A DNA stretch of 64,000 bases, taken from Atherix ibis. Taxonomy: Eukaryota > Arthropoda > Insecta > Diptera > Athericidae. The position numbers and the translations under genes are program-made. Below, one piece after another: positions 10,304 to 19,689 of this stretch. The stretch lies in contig OY282606.1 of the NCBI GenBank assembly GCA_958298945.1, forward strand, positions 54,759,920 to 54,823,919. Reading direction: 5' to 3'. Numbering within the stretch: position 1 is the first letter of the stretch; the number at the start of each line of letters is the position of its first letter. The notes below the pieces were generated by a model. It saw nothing but the letters and a program-made list of their open reading frames with translations, did not search any database and was not told where the DNA came from.

Positions 10304-10690
10304 TTAAGTCTCAAATCCCGTCGTAATTGAAGTTCCTCTTTCTATAAAATTGGATAAGATTCCTCTCTTGATGCCGCGATGTTCAACCACAATTGTTAAT
10401 GCCTTAGAGAAGTGTTCAATGCCATTTTGACCGGGAACCCAACACAATTCGACGCTTATATTGTTTAATAGAGTACGACGAATCTCGTTGAGCACTTGAT
10501 TATTTGACAGTGTACGAATGGCCTCCAAGACTCCTAGACTGTTCACCTCCAACTAGCTGGTTGACAGCAGAAGATGTTGTGTGGTCTGTGAACAGAAGTT
10601 TGGAATCACCGAATCCATCCAACAATTAAAGAATTTAATACGGCTATTATATGTGCCTCTGTAATAAAAGAGGTTAACGGGTACATATAA
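10304..10690 (-). pseudogene. LINE RNase H relic, copy A
   Basis: An open stretch, SLGVLEAIRTLSNNQVLNEI then RRTLLNNISVELCWVPGQNG, carries the SDSLxxL and WVPGHxGIEGN region of LINE RNase H. Upstream, ITEAHIIAVLN matches the usual QAEIxAI start of the domain. It is related to copy B but clearly diverged, so the two derive from separate insertions or an old duplication. Confidence 0.6.
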
Positions 10691-10699
10691 TTGTATATA

Positions 10700-10981
10700 T
10701 GTGGGTTTTAATAAAATAACTTTTATTGTATTTATTAATTTTTAATTGATATTTAATTTTTACAGACTAATATTTAATTTTTACGGACTAATATTTAATC
10801 TTTGTTGATATTTAACTTTCAATGACTGATCGACTTTATGACTGACTGATTGACTTTATGACTGACTGATTGACTTTATGACTTACTGCCTCGACGGTTG
10901 CTTGAAGAGAGAGAGTTTTATGAGTGAGAATGGAACTCAACACACCAATTGATGAACTCAACATAGTTATTGGATCCCACA
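10700..10981 (-). repeat. 3' LTR (282 bp)
   Basis: It carries inverted ends TGTGGG/CCCACA. Relative to the 5' LTR it has one extra copy of a 20-bp unit (TGACTGACTGATTGACTTTA type) around 10825-10885. It follows the integrase stop by about 20 bp. Confidence 0.9.
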
Positions 10982-10999
10982 ACTCGGCTGTCCTGACTC

Positions 11000-12272
11000 T
11001 TATTCGTCCCGAATAAGTTTTTCGGTCCATGTTTTCATATAATCTGCGGCTGTTGTAGTTTTATTTGGTCCTTCATGATCTCCAATTTTTTGAACACCGT
11101 ACCTGTTATTTTTACTTCTATAGATTACTTTGTATGGTCCTAAAAAAGTTGTTTTAATTTTTCCCTGTATATGTTGGGTCCTGCGGATAGCTACTACATC
11201 GTCCTTTTTATAAATGGTTGGTTCCTTTCTTTTGCCATTATAGTTTTTGCGATTTTCATCCTGCACTTTCTTCAAACTTTCTATTGCTGTCAATCTCAAA
11301 TCATTTCTATTTTCCTCTAATGTTTCTATATTTTCTTTTTCCATTATTTCTCCTAGTTCAGTTAATATCGTCTGATTTTTGGTTTTCATATCAATTCCTG
11401 TCAAAATTTTAAATGGCGAGTGTCCTGTGCTTCTTGACATGGTGGAATTTATGTATGTTATTGTTGAACGCTATCAACATGTTTGTACCATTCAGATGGT
11501 TTTTTAATTGACATTTTGCACAGCATGGGTATTATGATTCGGTTGATCCTTTCAATCTGTCCATTTGATCTCGGTACACCTGTTGTAATTAGTATATGCT
11601 GTATTCCTGCATCATTACAGTATTGTTCAAAATTTTTTGCAGTGAACGCTGCACCACGATCAGAAATGATTCTTTTCGGGTATCCAAATATAAATGATTG
11701 TTTTTCCAATTTAGTGATAACTTCTTCGCATGATGTTGATTTTGTAGGGTATAACCACACAAACTTCGTAAATGCGTCGATAACTGCGAAAATGTATTTG
11801 TATTTTTTTTGGGAAGCTTCCATTATTCCTAAGTGGTCAACATGATAGGTTTGTAGTGGTTTATCTTCTTTTTCTATTGGATTTAAATAACCTTCTTGTT
11901 TTCCCGACTTTCTTTCTGCTAAAATGCATTGTACACAATTTTTCAATATTTTTTCAATTTTCTTTTTTGAATCTTTGATATAGTATTCTTTTTTATTAAA
12001 TCATCCGTTTTTCTTGAGGCAAAGTGGCCTTGTTCGTGCATATCCCGAATGATTTGATTTTCCATTGACTCCGGTATCACTAGTAATTCATTTCCATTTA
12101 CTATTTTAAAGATTATTTCATTTTTCAAAATATAATCATTATAGGGTCGGTCTTTTAAAATGATTTTAATAGTGATTAAAAAGTCATCTTCTTCTTGAGC
12201 TGTTTTAATACGATGTAATATTTCAGTATTAATTATTAAAACATTTCTACTTAAGCTGTCTACGTGTCGCAT
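11000..12272 (-). pseudogene. Integrase of the Ty3/gypsy element, split by frameshifts
   Basis: Three consecutive minus-strand frames make up one integrase. 12272-11943 holds the end of RNase H (RHVDSLSRN) and the start of the HHCC zinc region (HEQGHFASRKTDDLI). 11946-11458 holds CVQCILAE and the catalytic core: YHVDHLG (D), IISDRGAAF (D) and NGQIERINR (E). 11440-11000 holds the C-terminal part (STGHSPFKILTG, ATRIRRTQ-like DDVVAIRRTQ, FLGPYKVI). The frame changes are in an A6 run near 11985, at about 11460, and at a 26-bp duplication at 12265-12316. All catalytic residues are intact. Confidence 0.85.
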
Positions 12273-12316
12273 TTTAGTACCTGCACGATGTGTCGCATTT
12301 TAGTACCTGCACGATG
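12265..12316. repeat. 26-bp exact tandem duplication breaking pol
   Basis: The segment 12265-12290 is repeated exactly at 12291-12316. As 26 is not a multiple of 3, it changes frame between the RNase H end and integrase and introduces stops. A separate 1-nt offset beside it (12317-12323) also affects the junction. Confidence 0.9.
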
Positions 12317-12320
12317 CATT

Positions 12321-15011
12321 TTAGTAATCAAAGTCCTGCAAATACATCGCCCATCTTGCAACTCTTACTGGTATATCATCTTTTTTCATTGTTAATGCAA
12401 AAGCATTGCAATCAGTTATGACTTTTAGACGCTGTCCCAATAAGTATGAGCGCCATTTTTTAAACGCGTTAACAACAGCCATTGCTTCCAATTCGTAAGA
12501 ATGATATTTTTGCTCTGCTGCGGTCGTTTTTCTGCTCATGTAACAAACTGGATGCATTTTCCCATCTTCATCGTCTTTCTGCAACATTACTGCACCATAG
12601 CCATCTTTCGATGCATCTGTATGCAATTCTGTTTCTGCTCTGAATTCAAATAATTTAAGAACAGGACTTTTTGTTAGTTCTGCCTTTAGAACTTCAAATG
12701 CCCTAATTTGCATTTCATCAAATTTGAATTTAGCATCTTTTTTCAGAAGGTCCGAAAGTGGTTTTGCTTTTATTGCGAAGGCTGGGATAAATTTTCTAAA
12801 ATAGGATGCCAATCCTAGGAAACTTTGCACCTTTTTCTCGTTATTTGGCTGCGGAAAATTCGTAATGGCTTTGATTTTTTCTTTTCCCGGCTGTATAGTA
12901 CCGTTTTCAATCATATGTCCCAAAAACAGTATTATTTTCTTTAAAAATTCACATTTACTCCATTTAATATGCAACCCATATTTTTTTGCAACTGCGAAAA
13001 CGTTATATAATTTTTTTAAACCATCACTTTCAGTTTTCGATGGTATAATGAGGTCATCCATGTAAATAATCACCTCGCCGTTGCAAATCAACTTCTTAAA
13101 AATTGCATGTATAAATCTTGAAAACGCTGCTGGGCTATTGCATAAGCCGAATGGACAATATTTGAATTGGTACTGTCCATTATGAACGATGAAACTTGTA
13201 TATTTTCTGGAATTTTTTTCTACAGGTACATGAAAAAAAGCTGCTTCTAAATCCAGCGTTGTATAATATATTGCATCTTGTAATTTATCTAGCTGCTCCT
13301 CAATATTTGGTAATGGGTATCGATCTTTAATAATCTGTTCATTTATACGTCTATAATCAACGCACAATCTTTTCGATCCATCCCTTTTGTTTACCAATAC
13401 TACAGGACTAGTAAAATCAGAGTAACTTTCTTCAATTATGCCCTCTTTTAACCATGTATTTATTTGTGCATCTATTATTATTTTATGATCATATGGTACT
13501 CTTCTTGCTGCATTGTAAATCGGCTTTTCATCTGCCAATATAATAGTTAATTCTATTGGTGATTTATCGACTTTATTTGGCGTGTAATCTTTAATTGTCC
13601 TTTCAATAGATTTTTTAATTTCGTCGTCAGCAATGTGACTAATGTCAATTCCGTGGAGATCTTCTACATTTTCTTCATTTATCATGTAACTGGTTAAAAA
13701 ATTTTCGTCGTTATTATTATAACGTTCATCATCAAATTTTTGTAACGGATTTATCATGACTTCTGCTGTTCCATTAAATATAATATGAGCTTTTACAAAC
13801 AAGTTGTTTCCAAGTAAAACTGGAACTTTGATGAGTTCGTTTTCTACCAGATAGAACTTCAACTTGTAAGTGTGGTTGTCAATGACTACATTCAGCAGAA
13901 CAGAACCTTTTGTTTTTGAATCCCCTCCAATACCGGTGATTTCAATCTGTTCCCTTTCATATCCTATAGTTTTTAATTTATCGAAAGTTTCGATTTTTAA
14001 TAAAGAAATGTCTGAACCTGAATCAATCAGTGCATTTGTATCCAATCCTTCCAATTTAACATGTTTTACATATTTATTTACATTTATCAGGTTGATTTCT
14101 GGTTTTTTCTTTTCTTCATTTTTCTTATTACAGTTTAAAGCTTTATGGCCATACTCGTTACAGTGGAAACATTTGAATCCCTTGCTCTTGTTTGGACAAT
14201 TTTCAGTTGTGTGTTCTTTATTTCCGCATACATAACACCTTTTAATTTTTACTTCTGATCTGTTGTTCTGAAATTTTTTAGATTTTATTTCATAATTTTT
14301 AGGTGTATCTGATGATTTCATTTCTTCGTAGATAATTATGTTTTCTTTTAATTCACGAATCGTTTTTGATTTATATAAAATAGATCTATCAGGTCCTTTT
14401 TCATTAATGCCTTCCAAAACGTATGACAGTATTGCCTCCTCTTCTATTTTGCCTGCGTTTCCAATAGCGAGCATCCTATATATATATTCCATGAATGATT
14501 CTTCATTTTTCTTTTTTGTCGCTGCCAATGTTCTGTGGATGTCAGCACTACATTTCTTTTTATTAAATTCCTCGAGCAATTTTTCCTTCATTTCATTCCA
14601 TTCAGTTAACTTTCTAACACTATTTATGAAGAGTCTAGCTGGACCTTTCATCAGTCGTTTCGCATAAATAAATCTTTGGACTGCATTCCATCCGACAGTT
14701 TCGCAAGTTTCTTCGAAATTTTCAATCCATTCGCAAATGTTTGAATTTCTTTCGCCAGTGAATTCAGCTATCGAATCTTCGACGTCCCCAAAAGTAAAAC
14801 GCGATCCATATTCTTTGTTCGCAAGTGAATCTTTGTTTGCCGTTGATTTTGCGTCGTCGAATGATTCGTCTTTAACTGCTGTGTCATTTCTAAAATAATT
14901 TATCAGCAAGGCTTGTAACGTAGCTTTATTACCATCGGTGGACAGCTTCAGTTCAGTAAGTTTCAGTTTCAAATCTTCTACAGTTAAGGATAATAATTCT
15001 TCTAATTCCAT
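12321..15011 (-). CDS. Gag-protease-reverse transcriptase-RNase H polyprotein
   Basis: A single 896-codon frame begins MELEELLSLTVEDLKLKLTE. Residues 1-40 look like a SAP DNA-binding motif (leucine-spaced helices with TDGNKATLQALL). A capsid-like region follows to about 240, then two CCHC knuckles near 258-290 (CYVCGNKEHTTENC and CFHCNEYGHKALNC). The protease active site NALIDSGSDISLL lies near 325. RT spans about 520-690: YPLPNIEEQL, TLDLEAAFFHVPV, FGLCNSPAAFSRF and the catalytic YMDD near 650. RNase H follows with TELHTDASKDGYGAVML near 797. Gag and Pol share one frame without the usual frameshift. The frame ends at a new stop just before the 26-bp duplication. No internal stop is seen. Confidence 0.9.
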   Translation of the reverse strand: MELEELLSLTVEDLKLKLTELKLSTDGNKATLQALLINYFRNDTAVKDESFDDAKSTANKDSLANKEYGSRFTFGDVEDSIAEFTGERNSNICEWIENFEETCETVGWNAVQRFIYAKRLMKGPARLFINSVRKLTEWNEMKEKLLEEFNKKKCSADIHRTLAATKKKNEESFMEYIYRMLAIGNAGKIEEEAILSYVLEGINEKGPDRSILYKSKTIRELKENIIIYEEMKSSDTPKNYEIKSKKFQNNRSEVKIKRCYVCGNKEHTTENCPNKSKGFKCFHCNEYGHKALNCNKKNEEKKKPEINLINVNKYVKHVKLEGLDTNALIDSGSDISLLKIETFDKLKTIGYEREQIEITGIGGDSKTKGSVLLNVVIDNHTYKLKFYLVENELIKVPVLLGNNLFVKAHIIFNGTAEVMINPLQKFDDERYNNNDENFLTSYMINEENVEDLHGIDISHIADDEIKKSIERTIKDYTPNKVDKSPIELTIILADEKPIYNAARRVPYDHKIIIDAQINTWLKEGIIEESYSDFTSPVVLVNKRDGSKRLCVDYRRINEQIIKDRYPLPNIEEQLDKLQDAIYYTTLDLEAAFFHVPVEKNSRKYTSFIVHNGQYQFKYCPFGLCNSPAAFSRFIHAIFKKLICNGEVIIYMDDLIIPSKTESDGLKKLYNVFAVAKKYGLHIKWSKCEFLKKIILFLGHMIENGTIQPGKEKIKAITNFPQPNNEKKVQSFLGLASYFRKFIPAFAIKAKPLSDLLKKDAKFKFDEMQIRAFEVLKAELTKSPVLKLFEFRAETELHTDASKDGYGAVMLQKDDEDGKMHPVCYMSRKTTAAEQKYHSYELEAMAVVNAFKKWRSYLLGQRLKVITDCNAFALTMKKDDIPVRVARWAMYLQDFDY

Positions 15012-15627
15012 TTTATAAATATATATAACTAAAGAAAATTTTATGATTAGTCAGTTTACAAATTATTGTTGTACTTATCTTATTATAATAGAACGTAATT
15101 TAAAGCAATATTACTTATTTTATAGTGAAAATTGTATATAAACTTTAATTTTAAGTTTTACCAAATCTTTGTTTACGTTTGATTTTTTTTCTTACGATCA
15201 AAAGTCGGAATAAAATTATGACAAATTGTCATTAACTTATCAGAGTTGCCAATGGCGGTGCTGTGGAACGTAAGTTGTTATGCGCCGAATTACCTCTGCG
15301 CCGTTTGATTACGGATCTGCGCCGATGTCGTGTTGAGTTTCTTCTCGTGTTTCTGCTTCTGCGTATGCGTTTGGTGAATATGGCTTCTGCGTATGCGTTT
15401 GCGTCGGCTTTTTTCGTATTTGTGTCGTGTGCGTGGATATTATATATATCTCTGCGCCGTTTGATTACGGATCTGCGCCGATGTCGTGTTGAGTTTCTTC
15501 TCGTGTTTCTGCTTCTGCGTATGCGTTTGGTGAATATGGCTTCTGCGTATGCGTTTGCGTCGGCTTTTTTCGTATTTGTGTCGTGTGCGTGGATATTATA
15601 TATATCTATTATATATTGGCTTTTGGT
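15012..15627 (-). other. Leader of the gypsy element with a 156-bp tandem duplication
   Basis: This non-coding leader lies between the primer site and gag. The segment from about 15295 to 15450 is repeated exactly to 15606 (period 156 bp). On the plus strand the repeat happens to keep a 140-codon frame open, but this is antisense in a leader and is not proposed as a gene. Confidence 0.75.
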
Positions 15628-15637
15628 TGAGCCCCCA
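15628..15637 (-). other. Primer-binding site of the gypsy element
   Basis: On the minus strand TGGGGGCTCA starts 2 nt after the 5' LTR end. Its first nine bases match the complement of tRNA-Pro 3' ends (GAGCCCCCA); the following bases do not extend the match, so the tRNA identity is tentative. Confidence 0.55.
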
Positions 15638-15639
15638 TT

Positions 15640-15901
15640 TGTGGGTTTTAATAAAATAACTTTTATTGTATTTATTAATTTTTAATTGATATTTAATTTT
15701 TACAGACTAATATTTAATTTTTACGGACTAATATTTAATCTTTGTTGATATTTAACTTTCAATGACTGATCGACTTTATGACTGACTGATTGACTTTATG
15801 ACTTACTGCCTCGACGGTTGCTTGAAGAGAGAGAGTTTTATGAGTGAGAATGGAACTCAACACACCAATTGATGAACTCAACATAGTTATTGGATCCCAC
15901 A
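15640..15901 (-). repeat. 5' LTR (262 bp)
   Basis: It is identical in reading to the 3' LTR apart from lacking one 20-bp tandem unit, with the same TGTGGG/CCCACA ends. Confidence 0.9.
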
Positions 15902-16001
15902 TATATAATATAATTGTTATATTATATATATAATTGCTTATAATATAATATAATTGTTTACATCAGTCGAGTTTACTTCTTTTTGTATTCAAAAGGGGAT
16001 T

Positions 16002-17740
16002 CTAGGTTAACGGGTTGGCTATTGTAAGTCCTAAGTGACGCATACTCGTTTTTTGTGGAACATTACTGCGATTTAGGGTTATATCAGGAGCTTGGCTTCG
16101 ACTAATTGTCAAAGTAACATGGACATTTTTTTGATTATTCACCGTAACAAGAAATATCATGATTGGACCAAGGATGCTATCCTGAGGGGTACCGGTGGAG
16201 ATACGAAAAATTTCAGAATATTCATTATTTTCAGCTGCCTGATAATATCGGTCTGAGAGATAGCATTTTAGGATATGGAAATAACCAGAGGGCAAGACTC
16301 ACCGTAGCTTCCAGATCAATCCACGGTGCTATAAACGGTGCGAAATGTCCAGAAATACGTCTGGGCATTATTCCTTTCGCTCTATTGAGCACGCTATATT
16401 ATCGACTACTCGATGACACTGCTGGATAGTGGAATGCTCAGTTCGAAATTCAAACTGATGCTGGAGAATCACACCATCGATTTCAATAATAGGATAAAGA
16501 CGTTTTAGAATTTATCTTTTAAAGAATTTAGATCAAATGGGAGGATGGCTTATGAGTCTGTATGAGATAGGAAGGTTTTTGGGTTTGTTAGGTTTTCGGA
16601 TAATTCGCATGATGAAAAACTGTCAAAGTGAAGGAAAAAATGATGTCCGGATGATACTAGTATAAATATAGGTTATCAAGTGTAGTTGGTTTAGTTTTTT
16701 TTACCACTTGTCATCCTTGAACGTTGTCACTCGGCCCTGGCACGTCGTTTGTTGCTTATCAAGCTACGAATTTTCTATGATACACGATTGTCATGAGCTC
16801 GTATACTACGTTTATTGTGAGTTATGTGAGTGTTAGTAAATGAGTTTTGTATGTAAATCGTTTACGGCATCATCTATTTCTTGTTCGTTCTTAAGGCTGC
16901 GTTGTAAATTAATCTGTTGGTCCAAGTTCTGTCTAAAAATATCCCAATCAACTTTCCCATTTATAAGTCTAGGAAGAAAGGATTTTGAAATTGGAAAGTT
17001 GTCTAATGTAATTAGAACCAGGGAATGATCGGAATTCAGATCAAGAAGTGTATTAATGGTAGTAAGCGCGGGTTATGTTATTCTTAATTATTAAATTAAA
17101 TGATTAACTAGCCATATGTCTGTTAATATAACTTTCAGACTAATGTACGTGTATTCACAATTGAATTTATGTTAAATGCTTTTCCATTCATTAAAATAAC
17201 GTACTGCCACCTTATTAAAAAAAATTTAAATTAATAATCCCGCAATATAATTTTTGATGTTTTTATTTTATTATTTTCATTTACACTTTATTTTATTATA
17301 ACTTATTTTATTTTAAATAAATAATAACAAAATTTCTCGCTTTGTTTTGTTTGAGTGCAGTATATCGATTCCCTACAATGTATACTATTTCCAGTACACA
17401 CTAGGTATCGATTTCCTACTGTAGTATTATTGGAATTACGAGATTTCCTGTTGACATAATTTAGGATATCAGGCAGTTTTCTGGTACTGCTAGGCTAATA
17501 GGTGGGTGAGGCTAACTTCAAAAGTAGCATAGGAAAGCATTTCTTGGAGAATCTTTCCTCGGGAATTCGAAAAGAGGCAACCCCATATGTGGTGCTTGGC
17601 ATTGTAATCTCCTCCCGCTATGAAAGACTTTCCAAGTGAGTTAAAGAATAACTTAAATAAACAGTCACTTAAAATTTTATTTTGAGTACAGTAAATGGAT
17701 GCAACGTTAAAGCAAACCATGTGCATTTGAGGGTTCGATA
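16002..17740 (-). pseudogene. Jockey-type LINE ORF2 relic (endonuclease and partial RT)
   Basis: In order on the minus strand: the endonuclease blocks VASIYCTQNKILSDCLF and SFIAGGDYNAKHHIWG (about 17700-17570), then PSSTRKLPDILNYVN (about 17450). After an AT-rich interruption (about 17070-17420) come LLDLNSDHSLVLITLDNFPI (SDH motif, about 17045) and linker residues. A motif-A remnant near 16330 is followed by FHILKCYLSDRYYQAAENNE, RISTGTPQDSILGPI and MRHLGLTIANPLT. The YADD region is deleted between GPI and the following block. Many frame changes show an old copy. Confidence 0.65.
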
Positions 17741-18122
17741 ACTGTCGCGTCAATGGCTCGACAACAGCCTCTTTTGTTGCGAGCTCGTCTAGATTTTTCA
17801 CTGTTGCGAGCTCGTCCAGATTTTTCAGCTCGATCTGAACCTCATTTGTCACTGACTTCATTTCGGTGTGTTTCTCAGTTCAGCCGTCGTACTTTCTCAG
17901 TGTAGCCGTTTTACTAGCAGCTGCGCCGTTTAGTTCCACCAGTAGCCCGCCTGCTGCGTTTCTCCTGATCTTGGTTGTACTGCTTCCAACCTCCTTGAAT
18001 GAGGGATCGGTCTTCATTTGGCAGAGGATTTCTGAATATGTTTTTTTCCCGTCGCAGCCCCCCACTGTTCTTCTGAACCATTTGTCACTCAGATATTTCC
18101 TGTGCTTTAGGTACTCCCGCAC
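17741..18122 (-). pseudogene. R1/TRAS-type LINE Gag relic joined to the jockey endonuclease
   Basis: YSEILCQMKTDPSFKEVGSS, TTKIRRNAAGGLLVELNGAA and NEVQIELKNLDELATKEAVV match R1-clade ORF1 (xLRxMKxDPxLxxLGxxVxxIRRTxxGxLLxEL, then VExxDLDExTTKEEV). A TGA at 17880-17882 breaks it in frame. A 27-bp near-exact tandem repeat (17776-17827) doubles KNLDELAT. The same open frame then continues into jockey endonuclease residues near 17735, so two unrelated LINEs are fused without a spacer. Confidence 0.6.
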
Positions 18123-18299
18123 TCAAGCTATCTATAGTGACCAGTCTTACTTTTGGCCAGTTATTTTCCACTTGCTTTTTTCTTTTCAAGAGCAACAATC
18201 GACAGATTGTTGCTCAATATTTTACACTTTCGTTGGTTACAAATTTTGGAACACGTTTTCTTGTCGCCATTCAATTTCTTTTTTTTTTATATTTTTTTT

Positions 18300-18480
18300 T
18301 GTTGGCACATGAAGTTATCAAATAAAACTTATCGCCTGCCAACTTAGATAAGTGAAAATACAATAGAAAACATATTACCAACTTTGACTCTATATAAAAC
18401 AAAAGATTAGTGTAAGGTAAGGATAGATGTCGTTGGGTTGGGTTAGGTCGGGTCAGCTGTCAATTGATCAAATCTCAACA
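18300..18480 (-). repeat. Probable 3' LTR of the copia element
   Basis: The ends TGTTG and CAACA are inverted repeats. On the minus strand it begins TGTTGAGATT immediately after the purine run AAGGAGGAG (polypurine tract, 18481-18489). It contains TATATAG. There is no second LTR to confirm the limits. Confidence 0.55.
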
Positions 18481-19689
18481 CTCCTCCTTGATCAATTTAC
18501 AGCGGAGCGTCTCAAAAATTCACCTGTTGAGTGGCTTCGTGAGGATGTCTGCGATCTGCTTGCTGCTCTCGACGTGTTGCAGTGCCACAGTGTTGCCGAT
18601 GTGTTGCTGGATGTACTTTCGTGGTATTTCGATGTGCTTTTTTCGTCTGCTCCTCTTTCATTCGTGTGCATTATGTAGCATGTGTATGGCTGACATGTTG
18701 TCGACGTACAGAGTGATCGGCTGCTCAGCTTCTAGAATGTCAAGTTCCAGTGCGATTCGTTTGATCTAGCACACATCGTCAATCACTGACACTGCTGCTC
18801 GGTACTCAGCTTCGGCGGTTGAAGTCGCTACCAGACGCTGCTTTTGTGAATACCAGATCACTGGCCCTCCTCTCATCACTAACACTCCACTCGTTGACTG
18901 TCCTGTCTCAGAGTCTCCCCCAAAGTCTGAATCAGTGTAGGCCACGAGTGTCTTGTCTCCTCCAAAATGAATTCCGGCTGTCGTAGTCCCTCTCGGGTAC
19001 TGGAAAACACGTTGGCTCTTCATGGGCTTGTTGCAGAATCGACTGAGGTAGTTCACGGCGAAGCTTATGTCTGGCCTGGTTATTGTAGCTAAGTACAATA
19101 AGCTTCCTATCGCCTCGCGATAGTTGTTGTTCGCTGGGAGTGCCTCGTCGTTCTTGAAGTCCGTCTTGTGGTTGATCATTCCAGGCTCAGTGGGTGTGGA
19201 TGCTGGATTGCACTGTTCGAGTTTCATCTTTTTCAAGATCTTCTCCGTGTAGCGAGGCTGACTCACGAAGATACCGTCCTGGTCGATCTTGATTTTCATG
19301 TCCAAATACGTTAACTTGTCTTGTACTTTCTTGCTGAAGGTCATCTCGAATTCCTTGCTTATCTCCTCTAAAAGTTTGTATATTTCTTCTTTATCTTTGC
19401 CGACTCCCAATCCATCATCCACGAAGAGTGAGAGCATAATGCTCCCGTCCTTGTTATAGTATATACGCGGGTCGTCATCTGTGTTGATCAAGCCTATCTT
19501 CTTCTCAAAGTGAGTGGTGACCCTCTCGTTCCACATCCTCGGAGCTTGTTTAAGTCCGTAGAGACTCTTGTTCAGCTTGCAGACTTTCCTGGTTCCGTCG
19601 TCAAAACCCTCAGACTGGTGCATATAAATGTCTTGCTCTAGGTTCCCATGCAAGAAAGTCGTTTTCACATCGAACGATACCAACTTCAT
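18481..19689 (-). pseudogene. Ty1/copia Pol, 5'-truncated: RT and RNase H
   Basis: A 307-codon open stretch begins inside RT: LVSFDVKTTFLHGNLEQDIY, KSLYGLKQAPRMW, the catalytic SLFVDDGLGVG, and GSLLYLATITRPDISFAVNY. RNase H then starts with VAYTDSDFGGDSETGQSTSG and ATSTAEAEYRA. A TAG at 18766-18768 follows DDVC. The same frame goes on with LYVDNMSAIHMLHNAH, then a frame change, then HIGNTVALQHVESSKQIADI and ILTKPLN. Gag, protease and integrase are absent, so the copy is 5'-truncated, which is unusual for an LTR element and suggests deletion. Confidence 0.85.

Larger units (their letters stand above)
10700..15901 (-). mobile_element. Near-complete Ty3/gypsy LTR retrotransposon with SAP-domain Gag
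   Basis: The element is 5202 bp and bounded by LTRs that start TGTGGG and end CCCACA on either strand. A 4-bp TATA target duplication flanks it (10696-10699 and 15902-15905). The LTRs differ visibly only by one 20-bp tandem unit, pointing to a recent insertion. Minus-strand order: 5' LTR, primer site, long leader with a 156-bp tandem duplication, gag-protease-RT-RNase H in one frame, a broken integrase, 3' LTR. Gag begins with a SAP-like motif. Integrase is split by three frame changes, so this copy is probably not autonomous unless these are assembly indels. Confidence 0.9.

Noticed and set aside
15263..15685. 140-codon plus-strand frame with a repeated hydrophobic unit
   Set aside because: It is antisense within the leader of the gypsy element; the repetition comes from the 156-bp duplication and the frame has no family resemblance.
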